From Loigolactobacillus iwatensis (GTDB lineage: Bacteria; Bacillota; Bacilli; Lactobacillales; Lactobacillaceae), in NCBI RefSeq assembly GCF_003950295.1, contig NZ_RHNP01000003.1, forward strand, positions 45,376 through 109,375: a stretch of 64,000 nucleotides of DNA, given 5' to 3'. This document shows, piece after piece, positions 9,062 through 16,366 of the stretch. Numbering within the stretch: the first letter of the stretch is position 1; each line of letters starts with the position of its first letter. Under the pieces are notes generated by a model. The model ran no database searches, had not been told where the DNA came from, and worked only from the letters and a program-made list of their open reading frames with translations. The position numbers were made by a program, and so were the translations under genes.

Positions 9062-9469
9062 TCATTTCACCTTACGACTCCCAAGCAAATGTAAAATACC
9101 CACAGCACTAGACTGGTGTAAGGTTAGGTAGTGCAAATACTGAAGAAAGTCCGCAGCGTGTTCTTCGCGGTAGAGTAAGGAGCCTAATTGATAAATTTGA
9201 TCGTCTAAATAGAGAGTTTGACCAAGGTAGTCCCGCTTTGTACAAGTTGGCGTATGTCCTTGAGCAGTCTCGTTTTTAGTTATTTCGGGATCAAGCTTGG
9301 CTGCGGTAATCAGTGCGGCCTGGCGACTAAGTTTTTCTAGGCCAGTCATGGCAGTTTCTTTTTCCTGCTCTGCCACTAGGTGCTGTTTTGCTGCCGTTAG
9401 ATGTTCAGTGGCAGTGTCTGCCTTAAAAACAATCAGCGAATCTTGGGAAAAATAAGGATCATTTTGCAT
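9062..9469 (-). CDS. Unknown protein paired with a Phd-like gene
   Basis: A 135-residue acidic, helix-rich protein I do not recognise. Its ATG lies inside the last codons of the upstream Phd/YefM-like gene (11-nt overlap) with GGAGG 8 nt before it, so the two are translated as a pair. Residues 25-65 look like a coiled helix (EHLTAAKQHLVAEQEKETA); the C-terminal half has many aromatic and His residues. It does not look like RelE, Doc or another standard toxin. Its position is that of a toxin partner, but this is inference; it may instead be an accessory replication protein of the island. Confidence 0.6.
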   Translation of the reverse strand: MQNDPYFSQDSLIVFKADTATEHLTAAKQHLVAEQEKETAMTGLEKLSRQAALITAAKLDPEITKNETAQGHTPTCTKRDYLGQTLYLDDQIYQLGSLLYREEHAADFLQYLHYLTLHQSSAVGILHLLGSRKVK

Positions 9470-9656
9470 AGTTAGTTGCCTCCAATTCTTTGGGTAAAAA
9501 GTGTTCCAACTGAGCCTGCCACTGACTGGCAGAAATTAATAAAAGTGCCGCGCCAGTGCGTTCATTGCGGACAAGTAAATAACTGCCAGTTTTATCAAGA
9601 TCACGAACATAGCGATTTAAATGAGCCTTAGCTTCAGTAACGTTTATTTCTTTCAT
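9459..9656 (-). CDS. Phd/YefM-like antitoxin-type protein
   Basis: A 65-residue protein with the start typical of Phd/YefM proteins: MKEINVTEAKAHLNRYVRDL, then a beta hairpin (YLLVRNERTGAALLLIS). These bind DNA as dimers and neutralise a toxin encoded next to them. It has an AAGGAG site, lies downstream of the helicase gene with an RA repeat between, and overlaps the unknown 135-residue gene. No recognisable toxin is present. Confidence 0.62.
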   Translation of the reverse strand: MKEINVTEAKAHLNRYVRDLDKTGSYLLVRNERTGAALLLISASQWQAQLEHFLPKELEATNYAK

Positions 9657-9677
9657 AGTTTTTCTCCTTGTTATGTT

Positions 9678-9797
9678 GAGAGTGTTTTAAAAAGCGCCCA
9701 GATTCTGAGCATTAGCCTAGATTGACGAATAATTTGCGAAGCGAATTGTTTGGCAATCGTAGCTAAGCGCAGGAATCTGCTTTTTAAACACGTTTAA
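9678..9797 (+). repeat. RA repeat reaching into the helicase stop codon
   Basis: Runs from GAGAGTGTTTTAAAAAGCG to CTTTTTAAACACGTTTAA. The last bases are the reverse complement of the helicase gene's TAA stop, so the element supplies that stop. Confidence 0.82.
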
Positions 9798-11131
9798 CGT
9801 ACATCGTTTTGCATCTTAATTAAGCCATCACCGCAGGGGACGTCAACGCTAGTAGGGCGTTTTGTCGCATGGTTAATCGGTGTAAATTTCATCTGTTGCG
9901 TATCAAATTTCAGAGCGATCTCGGCCAACTTGCCGGAGCGATTTTTGCGGAAGAGTAGGTTGATATTGCGAATTTTACTCCGTTCTTGAATTTGATCTTC
10001 CAAATAGAGGAAGGACACAATGTTGGAATCTTGTTCGATACTGCCGGACTCCCGTAGGTCGGCTAATTGTGGCTTACGATCAACGCGTTTTTCCAGTTCA
10101 CGATTAAGTTGCGAAAATAGAATAATTGGAATATCTAATTCATTGGTTAATAATTTTAATTCACGGGTAATCGCCTCGATTTCCAAACGACGATCGGTGA
10201 CGCGGGCTTTCGTTCGCGTCAGGCTAACGATTTGAAGGTAGTCCACGATGGCAAAATATTTAACGCCTTTTTCGGCGGCTTTCTTGGCGTTTTCCCGAAT
10301 CACTTTAATAATCTGAGGTAGGACCAGAATTTTGTCGTGTAAATTGACGTGTTGGGCCGTGATTTTAGGTAATACCTGATTAATTTGTTCTTTTTGCGCC
10401 GCAGATAATGAATTTTTCGGATTTCGTAGTTGGTTAACCGGAATACCAGTATGAAAGGCAATTGTGCGGTTGAAATTATCTGCGCCGGTCATTTCCAGTG
10501 AAAAATGATCGACAATAATTTCGGGATCAAGCGCTAAGGCACTTTGAATGAAACTTAAGCCAAAGGCCGATTTACCGATGCCTGGTCGAGCACCAATTGT
10601 CCAAAGAACACCACCACACAGGCCGTTGCCCAGGACACTGTCTAATTGCTGGTAGGCCTTGATTCCGGCCGATCGTGAATGAGTCATGTAATAGCGCAAA
10701 TCGTCCGCGTACTCACTTAATTTTTTGGTTGGTAATTCAGGTAAATTTAAAACGCGGACTAATTGCGTTAATTGACTAAGTTCCTCCAAATTTTCGGTGG
10801 TAGGGAATTTGGCGTAACGATTTGCCAACTCCTCTAATTCACCTTGATAATACCAAGCCTTCAGTCCTTGTAGGACTGACTTGAACGTTTTGGTGGTGAC
10901 ACTGGTATCATGCAGTTTAACCCATTCGTCGTCCGCAAAATCCAATGGGTGAACCAGGAAGAAACGGCGTTTAACGTCCACCCAGTCCTTAAAATCACCG
11001 TTATTTTCTAGAATAACTTGGATGAGGTGTTGAAATTTAATCACGTGGAACCAACGAGCTTCAATTTCGGTACTTTTACAGACTTCTGGATGGTCCACTA
11101 AGTAAGCAACTGCGTCTTGTTCAAATTCCAT
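9794..11131 (-). CDS. DnaB-type replicative DNA helicase (island/phage type)
   Basis: A 445-residue protein. The N-terminal part is divergent and the C-terminal RecA-like domain is clear: Walker A GARPGIGKSA, Walker B region FAIVDYLQIV, and the FSQLNRELEKR and DLRESGSIEQD segments of DnaB helicases. It unwinds DNA at forks. Start chosen at 11131 (MEFEQD) because the upstream gene's stop overlaps it by 11 nt, a coupling seen in phage replication modules. The stop codon is provided by the adjacent RA repeat. It is short for a chromosomal DnaB, so it likely belongs to a decayed or integrated replicon. Confidence 0.8.
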   Translation of the reverse strand: MEFEQDAVAYLVDHPEVCKSTEIEARWFHVIKFQHLIQVILENNGDFKDWVDVKRRFFLVHPLDFADDEWVKLHDTSVTTKTFKSVLQGLKAWYYQGELEELANRYAKFPTTENLEELSQLTQLVRVLNLPELPTKKLSEYADDLRYYMTHSRSAGIKAYQQLDSVLGNGLCGGVLWTIGARPGIGKSAFGLSFIQSALALDPEIIVDHFSLEMTGADNFNRTIAFHTGIPVNQLRNPKNSLSAAQKEQINQVLPKITAQHVNLHDKILVLPQIIKVIRENAKKAAEKGVKYFAIVDYLQIVSLTRTKARVTDRRLEIEAITRELKLLTNELDIPIILFSQLNRELEKRVDRKPQLADLRESGSIEQDSNIVSFLYLEDQIQERSKIRNINLLFRKNRSGKLAEIALKFDTQQMKFTPINHATKRPTSVDVPCGDGLIKMQNDVR

Positions 11132-11984
11132 CAACGACCACCGCCATTTCTTCTTTGGTAATTTCGATATCCTCAACCTTCATATGGCGGAAGGTTTCGT
11201 CCAAATCACGATCGCAGTCAAGATAAATCGCCTTAATTACTTCCGTTTCGGAGATTGGTTCGACATGGTGCACCACCGTTACCGGCCGTTCCGGGACAAT
11301 ATCGTTAACGTAATTAATAAATTTTGGCCCAAACAGTGTGCGCGGTCGAACAAATTTGCGCATTTCAATTTGAGTGCCCCATTCAGCCGACTTGGCCAAA
11401 CTGACTTGCTTGAACTGCTCTGGTTGATAACCTCGTTGAAGCCAGGCAACAACATAATTTTCGTGGCGTTCGGTTTGGGGGAAAGTCTTGCCGCTGATTT
11501 GTGCCAGTTCAGTGACGATTTGTTGGGCCCGTTTTTGTTCAAGCGTGGTAGCGGGGTGCTTGAGATTCGGCGTTTTTGAAACTTTGGATGGCACCACTAC
11601 TTTGGTTGATTTAACTGTTTTAGTAGTGGTGGTGGGTTCTGTTTTGGTCGTTGTTGCATTTTCTGGGCAAAATTGTTGCCAGTTGGCGATGTATAAAGCG
11701 TGCTTGTCATTTTCACGAAGGAGGCCAACTTTGAGGAGTAACTGGCACAGCGATTTGATATGCCGTGCGTTGGCTATGCCACAGACTTGCTTGATTTCGT
11801 TATTTGTATAGGCCTGTTGCGCCGAAGCCGAGATACGACCCCGATCGTCATTAATGGCGGCCTGATTCAATAAAAAATGCCAAAAACGAAAGCCAGCGTA
11901 ATAAGTGTTGATTTGTTCTCGAGCAAGTTTACGGAACTCAGGTTGTGAATAAAGATTTACCGGAATATTAATTGAACTAAACAT
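11121..11984 (-). CDS. Replisome-organiser/DnaD-like replication protein
   Basis: A 287-residue protein. The N-terminal ~105 residues resemble a phage replisome-organiser winged helix (FWHFLLNQAAINDDRGRIS, then CGIANARHIKSLCQLLLKVG). A Thr/Lys-rich linker follows (about 115-140), then a C-terminal DnaD-like helical segment with VAWLQRGYQPEQFK and VRPRTLFGPKFINYV. Such proteins bind the origin and load the helicase encoded next to them. The ATG at 11984 sits 5 nt after an AAGAAGTGG site; the 42-bp promoter-region element is 30 nt upstream. Confidence 0.68.
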   Translation of the reverse strand: MFSSINIPVNLYSQPEFRKLAREQINTYYAGFRFWHFLLNQAAINDDRGRISASAQQAYTNNEIKQVCGIANARHIKSLCQLLLKVGLLRENDKHALYIANWQQFCPENATTTKTEPTTTTKTVKSTKVVVPSKVSKTPNLKHPATTLEQKRAQQIVTELAQISGKTFPQTERHENYVVAWLQRGYQPEQFKQVSLAKSAEWGTQIEMRKFVRPRTLFGPKFINYVNDIVPERPVTVVHHVEPISETEVIKAIYLDCDRDLDETFRHMKVEDIEITKEEMAVVVDGI

Positions 11985-12013
11985 GTTTACCACTTCTTTC
12001 TTAATTAGGTTCT

Positions 12014-12055
12014 ATAGATATAAAACCCGTAGCCTCCCAAAAAGTGTCACTAAAA
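12014..12055 (-). promoter_or_regulatory. 42-bp promoter-region element, copy 2
   Basis: Second copy of the element at 8605-8646, placed 30 nt before the replisome-organiser-like start. No standard -35/-10 pair with 17-nt spacing is seen, so an alternative sigma factor or a regulator site is possible. Confidence 0.5.
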
Positions 12056-12094
12056 AACAACAATTATTTTTGACCTTAGGCAAAAGCTGATAAG

Positions 12095-12245
12095 GACGGG
12101 AATAATTGCTGTTATTTTTTTTGAAGTTTTTTTATTTTTTTGTCTTTTTAATTCGACTATGTCGGCGAAGTGGTACTCGAGTTCGTACTCGAAGTGGTAT
12201 TCGCGGACATTGATGAGTAACCGCGAGTGGGTACTCGCCGACAAG
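12095..12245. other. Candidate replication origin: AT-rich tract plus iteron-like repeats
   Basis: 12109-12152 is an almost pure T run region on the plus strand. Directly beside it, GTACTCG-type repeats occur at 12174-12181, 12184-12191 and 12231-12237, with a variant at 12198-12204, inside a nested hairpin whose outer arms GTCGGCGA and TCGCCGAC are at 12161-12168 and 12235-12242. It lies upstream of the replication genes. Origin function is inferred from layout only. Confidence 0.4.
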
Positions 12246-12361
12246 CTGACGGTAGCTGTTTTTTTGTTTGGGAAACACTTTTATTTAGTAGTTTTCTGAC
12301 TCATTTAGTAGAAACGTGTTTGAAAAATACTTTTATCAGTAGTTTTCTGATCAATCTAGTG

Positions 12362-12628
12362 TAAACGTGTTTGAAAAAGCAGATTCCTGCGGTTGCCATG
12401 CTTCAACTTGGCGCTTTTCGCCATGCTAGTTCTTGCGGCACGTACTTTGCCACAAGAATAGACAACATTCGTAGCATCAAAAGTTATTTGCGATCTTTGC
12501 AAATAACTTACCGTAATTGCGAAGTAGTAGTTGAATGGACAACGTGTGGAGCATCAAGATTATTTGCGAACTGTGCTAATAATCCTCAATTGCGAAGTAG
12601 AATCTAACCGCTTTTTCAAACACTCTTT
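12362..12628 (-). repeat. RA repeat, long form with several cassettes
   Basis: Plus strand starts AAACGTGTTTGAAAAAGC and ends CGCTTTTTCAAACACTC. Inner cassettes include GTTATTTGCGATC paired with GCAAATAAC and ATTATTTGCG paired with GCTAATAAT. It ends 4 bp from the stop of the ComK-like gene. Confidence 0.85.
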
Positions 12629-12631
12629 GTA

Positions 12632-13459
12632 CTACGCCGATTTAAAAAGTTTTGCCACTAATTCTTTCGGTGTAAAAATCGGGTAGCGGCGTTTAATTGT
12701 TTGCATAATTTGCCAGCATTCACCATTATCACAGCAAGTCGCCGTTTTGATCCAACGTAGGGAATACAAAATGCCGAAGTGGCTCGCGCAATATTTTAAT
12801 GGTGGGTAAACCGTATTATCTAGTAATTTCATTTGGCGGTGCAAGTAAGTTTCCCCGGTCAGGATGGTTGTACATGAGTAATTGCTAAAGCAACGGGCAA
12901 ACTCTGTCTGTAAGTAAGTGATGAAGTGCAGTATTTTGGCAGCGTTTTGTAACTGGCGGTCAAAAAATTTCGCGGAATAATTGATTTTTAGAATTGTTTG
13001 GTCGGTGAAATACAGCAGTAGTTGTTCATCAGTGACCGCGACAAAATGGTCAAAGGCCTCTAAGGCAACGAAAGCCTTATTGTTGTCAGCGGTAGTTCCT
13101 AAAACGATGAAGCTGGCATTGCCAACAATGAACGGTACGTACTGATGAATATCAATAATACTAGCGAGGGATTTGACGACGTGTTCCGGCCAAAACCGTT
13201 TTTGCTGTTCAGTTAGTAACTTAGAAGTTGTTGCGCTAGTTAAATACAGGCGCCCCTGTTTGGTCACAATGAGACTATGACAGCGATGGCAATCGACGTT
13301 GTGTTTGAAAGTGATGGGCACACAAGCCAACGTATTGCTGGAAATGCGTGCTTCTTCGGAGTAACAAGCAGTTTGAAGCAGTGATTTTAATTCGCTAAGG
13401 TCCAATAAACGGTGGTTGCTAGGAACGTAACTTTCCCAATCATGCGTATTTTTTCCCAA
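12632..13459 (-). CDS. ComK-like protein (putative competence regulator)
   Basis: A 275-residue protein without a signal peptide. Residues ~105-175 follow the ComK pattern: YVPFIVGNASFIVLGTT, a short break, then FDHFVAVTDEQLLLYFTDQT and INYSAKFFDRQLQNAAKILHF, which parallels the Bacillus/Staphylococcus ComK core (hydrophobic-FP-T, H-V-K, F-x-N-G, S-x-x-x-F-x-x-Q). It is about 80 residues longer than ComK, with Cys clusters (CHRC; CCDNGEC) outside that core. The start is TTG with AAAGGA 10 nt upstream. It is divergent from a SigH/ComX-like sigma gene. This is a by-eye match and needs a profile search. Confidence 0.45.
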   Translation of the reverse strand: MGKNTHDWESYVPSNHRLLDLSELKSLLQTACYSEEARISSNTLACVPITFKHNVDCHRCHSLIVTKQGRLYLTSATTSKLLTEQQKRFWPEHVVKSLASIIDIHQYVPFIVGNASFIVLGTTADNNKAFVALEAFDHFVAVTDEQLLLYFTDQTILKINYSAKFFDRQLQNAAKILHFITYLQTEFARCFSNYSCTTILTGETYLHRQMKLLDNTVYPPLKYCASHFGILYSLRWIKTATCCDNGECWQIMQTIKRRYPIFTPKELVAKLFKSA

Positions 13460-13475
13460 TAGTAACAGTCCTTTG

Positions 13476-13537
13476 AAAACAAATTTTTGACGTAAGTATT
13501 TTTTCCTATTTGACGTGCTTTCAAGCGCTGAATAGGA
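13476..13537. promoter_or_regulatory. AT-box and inverted repeat upstream of the ComK-like gene
   Basis: 13476-13488 is a perfect AAAA-N5-TTTT, the half-site known for ComK. TCCTATT (13504-13510) and AATAGGA (13531-13537) form an inverted repeat around a 20-bp spacer. Both could serve autoregulation. The rest of the gap to 13796 holds small palindromes but no clear gene. Confidence 0.35.
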
Positions 13538-13796
13538 CTTTTTTAATGTAACACGGCAATGGTACCGCTTTCAAATAGCTATAACTAAGAATTCAATGTG
13601 AGGAAAGCGTGAAAACGAAGGTTGGCTGCTCATTTTAAAATGAAAGCTTATGGTTGTGCGTTTCGTGGTAAAAAAAGTTCCGGAAATTCGGTAACGGCAA
13701 TTTCTGGTTAAAATTCTTAATTTGCTAGGATGGGTCTGTTCCCCGGCGCTGGGGATCACAAAATAAAAGATTGCTTGATGAAGCAGGCGTTTACTA

Positions 13797-13883
13797 AACG
13801 TGCTAAAAGCGGCCTCCTGCAGTTGGCTACGTAAGCCATAAGACGGTTAATTCTCAGGCCCACCGCTTTTTCAGGCACTCTTG
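13797..13883 (-). repeat. Degenerate RA repeat before the sigma gene
   Basis: AAACGTGCTAAAAGC at the left and ACCGCTTTTTCAGGCACTC at the right, with worn inner arms. The sigma gene's GGAG ribosome site follows directly. Confidence 0.6.
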
Positions 13884-13898
13884 TCTGGAGTGATTCCC

Positions 13899-14462
13899 AT
13901 GAACGAACAAGATAAGAAACTTTATAAAGCTGCCTTTACCTTATTGCAGGAAAATGAAAGTCTGATTTACGGCGCTCTCCGGCACTGTCGTGTGCGCCCA
14001 AGTTGGCAAGATTATCCGGATTTGGTTAACGAAAGTCGCTTAACCTTTGTGGACACTTATTGCCAGTTTGTTAAAAAGTTTCCTGAAAAAGAGGAGACCG
14101 ATTGTTTGAACTATATTTATACCGCCATACTTTGGATGATTCGCAAGGTTCAGCGAAAAAATCGGATGCAAAGTTGCCATCTGATCCAGAATGAGTCGGC
14201 CTTAGATGAAGAATCTGATTACTTTGATTTACGCGCCGCAATTCAGGCCGCAGATGTTTTTGAAGAAGTTCAAGTGGATGAAATCTTTCGCAATCTGTTC
14301 AGTCGCTGTAGTAGTGTCGAGAAACAATTCATTGTTATGCGTTGCTTGGAAGATCAGTCAGTTACAGTTATCGCCGAACGCTTAGGTTACTCAAAGCGCC
14401 GAGTTCATCGCTTACGCAATCGAGTGGCTTTAAAGGCCTTGAAAGTGGTAGGAAGTAAATAA
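13899..14462 (+). CDS. SigH/ComX-like alternative sigma factor
   Basis: A 187-residue sigma-70-type protein with only regions 2 and 4. Region 2 (about 20-95) has DYPDLVNESRLTFVDTY and IYTAILWMIRKVQRKN; region 4 (about 130-180) has a helix-turn-helix with VIAERLGYSKRRVHRLRNR. Size and layout match the SigH/ComX-like factors of lactobacilli, known in L. sakei to switch on late competence genes. The ATG at 13899 lies 8 nt after GGAG; an in-frame TTG 18 nt upstream is less likely. It is divergent from the ComK-like gene. A broken second copy of its 3' half lies at 20392-20583. Confidence 0.8.
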   Translation: MNEQDKKLYKAAFTLLQENESLIYGALRHCRVRPSWQDYPDLVNESRLTFVDTYCQFVKKFPEKEETDCLNYIYTAILWMIRKVQRKNRMQSCHLIQNESALDEESDYFDLRAAIQAADVFEEVQVDEIFRNLFSRCSSVEKQFIVMRCLEDQSVTVIAERLGYSKRRVHRLRNRVALKALKVVGSK

Positions 14463-14526
14463 AGTGAAATATCAAAAAAAGAAGCAGACGTTTCGCGCAC
14501 TTTATTAAGGAGAGGGGAAATAATTT

Positions 14527-14721
14527 ATGAAAATAACGCTAGATATTACGAATGGAAATGATTTTATTTTATTGTCGCTTGACGAGGATGCAGTGGTGTT
14601 GCTGAAAAACGGAATGATTAAGCTGGAAAGAAGTTTTAAAGATAATTTTGCAGCCTTTGATTACTTTAAGGAGTTGAATGCTGAAATGATGGTGAAGAGT
14701 GAGGGCGTTGTGCGGGAATAG
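14527..14721 (+). CDS. Small protein of unknown function downstream of the sigma gene
   Basis: Sixty-four residues, not recognised. Predicted beta strands at the N-terminus (MKITLDITNGNDFILLSLD) and a helix in the C-terminal half. A purine-rich AAGGAGAGGGGAAA stretch precedes the ATG. It lies 64 nt after the sigma gene in the same direction and may be co-transcribed. Confidence 0.5.
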   Translation: MKITLDITNGNDFILLSLDEDAVVLLKNGMIKLERSFKDNFAAFDYFKELNAEMMVKSEGVVRE

Positions 14722-14881
14722 GAAATGCCTAGGAGAAAGACTAGATGCTTCTAGCACCATTAATTTGGAAGCTAATAGTGCTACAGTAAAAGCTTAATCT
14801 ATTGAGGATTATTTATATAGAAGAAGATTGATTGCAAAGATTTCATCAAAGCCAGCATTATCTGCCTAAACGGGTAATTTT

Positions 14882-15135
14882 GCTGCTTTTTCAAGCACGA
14901 TCTAGCTTAGGGAATGTTTGAAAAAGCAGTTAGATTCTACTTTGCAATTGAGGATTATTACTGGCCTCACTAACGATATCGATGGGACTAAGATGGACCA
15001 AAGCTCGAATTGCGGCCCAAAACGCTAATAATCTTGCTGCTACGAACGATGGCCATTCTTGTAGCAGGTCCAAGGATCACAGGTACAAAGTCTGTAACTG
15101 CTCACGATCTAATCCGTCTAGGTCACCGCTTCGGG
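14882..15135 (+). repeat. RA repeat, long form, right end worn
   Basis: A solo end at 14886-14899 is followed by GAATGTTTGAAAAAGCAG (14912 on), cassettes with TAATAATC/GATTATTA and GTCCAAGGATCACAGGTACAAA-type bases, and a decayed right end near 15135. No gene is seen in 14722-15282. Confidence 0.65.
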
Positions 15136-15227
15136 ACGATTTGCGTTTAAAATTGGTTCATTATTAGGTGCTTACAATGATTTAATTCCAGTTTTATAAA
15201 AATTGTTACACTAAAAAATTAAAATAA

Positions 15228-15256
15228 TTGATTTTGTGCGCACAGCGACGTACAAT
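15228..15256 (+). promoter_or_regulatory. hicA promoter with a palindrome in the spacer
   Basis: TTGATT and TACAAT are separated by 17 nt. TGTGCGCACA (15235-15244), a perfect palindrome, lies between them, a good place for a HicB-bound operator. Confidence 0.65.
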
Positions 15257-15282
15257 TTAACTAAACTAAAGGAGCAACACAG

Positions 15283-15489
15283 ATGACTGAAATCAAGGCA
15301 AAAAAAGTGGTAAAACAGCTGCTTGATGCAGGATTCTATGATTCAAGGATAAATGGCGACCACCATAGATTTAAGGACGATGAGGGTCATTATGTTACTG
15401 TTAATTACAGTAGATTAAGCGACTCAATTAAACCAGGAACTTATAGTGCAATACTAAGACAGGCGGGGCTTAAAAAGAATAGGGAGTGA
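15283..15489 (+). CDS. hicA: HicA-type mRNA interferase toxin
   Basis: A 68-residue HicA fold protein: helix, then the catalytic GDHHRF motif (His27) and beta strands ending in IKPGTYSAILRQAG. HicA toxins are double-stranded-RNA-binding-fold ribonucleases that cut mRNA when not bound by HicB. The size is normal. It has an AAAGGAG site and its own promoter; hicB starts 4 nt after its stop. Both conserved parts look intact, so the toxin is probably active. Confidence 0.88.
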   Translation: MTEIKAKKVVKQLLDAGFYDSRINGDHHRFKDDEGHYVTVNYSRLSDSIKPGTYSAILRQAGLKKNRE

Positions 15490-15493
15490 TCTC

Positions 15494-15895
15494 ATGACAA
15501 AAGTTGTTGCATATCCAGCAGTTTTTGATGATACAGAAAATAAAAAAGGCGAATATACAGTTACTTTTCCAGATGTTCAAGGCGCAATCGCTGATGGAAA
15601 TAACATTGCCGAAGCCATCAATAGTGCTGCTATTTCGTTAGGGCTAATTTTATTTGATGCCACGGAGTTACCTGAAGCTAGTGATATCAAGAAGGTACAA
15701 GAAGAAAATTTAGGAAAAATTGTTTCCTATGTCTCTGTTGACCTAGATAAGGCGGCCGAAGATTCATATGAGCCAATGACTAGAAAAAATACGCGCATTC
15801 CAACCGACATTGCTAAAAGAGCCGAGAAAGCCGGCATTAATTTTTCGGTAACTTTAACCGAAGCTTTAGAGAAAAAACTGGCGGCTAAGGATTAA
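15494..15895 (+). CDS. hicB: HicB-type antitoxin
   Basis: A 133-residue HicB protein. The N-terminal partial RNase-H fold (YPAVFDDTENKKGEYTVTFPDV, GNNIAEAINSAA) neutralises HicA; the C-terminal RIPTDIAKRAEKAGINFSV segment is a DNA-binding domain of ribbon-helix-helix or helix-turn-helix type, likely for autorepression at the palindrome in the promoter. A strong terminator follows. Confidence 0.88.
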   Translation: MTKVVAYPAVFDDTENKKGEYTVTFPDVQGAIADGNNIAEAINSAAISLGLILFDATELPEASDIKKVQEENLGKIVSYVSVDLDKAAEDSYEPMTRKNTRIPTDIAKRAEKAGINFSVTLTEALEKKLAAKD

Positions 15896-15944
15896 AACCG
15901 GATTTCTACGTTCTAATTATCAGTGAATAATCAACGTTCGTTAT

Positions 15945-16006
15945 AATCCCATTATGGCCGACAGAAGAAGTTTGATATTTCCTCTGTCAGCCATAATGGG
16001 ATTTTT
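15945..16006 (+). terminator. Terminator of hicAB
   Basis: AATCCCATTATGGC pairs with GCCATAATGGGATT, extended by GACAG/CTGTC, followed by TTTTTA. Confidence 0.85.
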
Positions 16007-16144
16007 ATACGCCGATATCAAAGCGATGCCCGATAAAATGGAATTATTAGAAGGGTTAAGGTCTTGGGTATAGTCAGCACAGCTAGTTTCTAACTAATAT
16101 TGAATCGCAGAAGAAATCTGATTCGACATACAACACATAGATGG

Positions 16145-16191
16145 AAAAAAAGGTCATTCAATTTAATTACTAATTAAATTGAAGGCCTTTT
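16145..16191. terminator. Second hairpin terminator, bidirectional
   Basis: TTCAATTTAATT pairs with AATTAAATTGAA, flanked by A and T runs. The 140 nt between this and the hicAB terminator show no convincing gene. Confidence 0.7.
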
Positions 16192-16366
16192 AAATCCTCA
16201 AGAACATAACCTATTGAAAAAATAATCACAATCTATTGCCAAGCTCATTGACATCGCTTACAATGAAAACGTGCCTAAATTTATTATTTCATTAGTTTTA
16301 TATTTCAACATTCATTCTGTTTTAGTAGACCACGATCACCAATTTGTTTAAAAAGGGAGAATCACA

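Noticed and set aside
12050..12244. Minus-strand frame of 64 codons in the candidate origin
   Set aside because: Product of the A/T run and repeats; no ribosome site. The DNA structure explains the region better.
12371..12607. Open frame of 78 codons on the plus strand
   Set aside because: It lies fully inside an RA repeat, has no ribosome site, and its sequence is dictated by the hairpin arms.
13460..13898. Streptococcal-type com-box (TACGAATA) near the sigma gene
   Set aside because: I looked for the exact motif around the sigma and ComK-like genes and did not find it; a different motif may be used.
14982..15167. Open frame of 61 codons
   Set aside because: Inside a worn RA repeat, no ribosome site and no recognisable protein features.
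16025..16075. Short ATG frame between the two hairpins after hicAB
   Set aside because: Only about 15 codons, no good ribosome site and no similarity to any other part of the window.
16248..16276. TTGACA at 16248 as the -35 of the flavoprotein operon
   Set aside because: No acceptable -10 at 16-18 nt spacing, and TACAAT lies too close.
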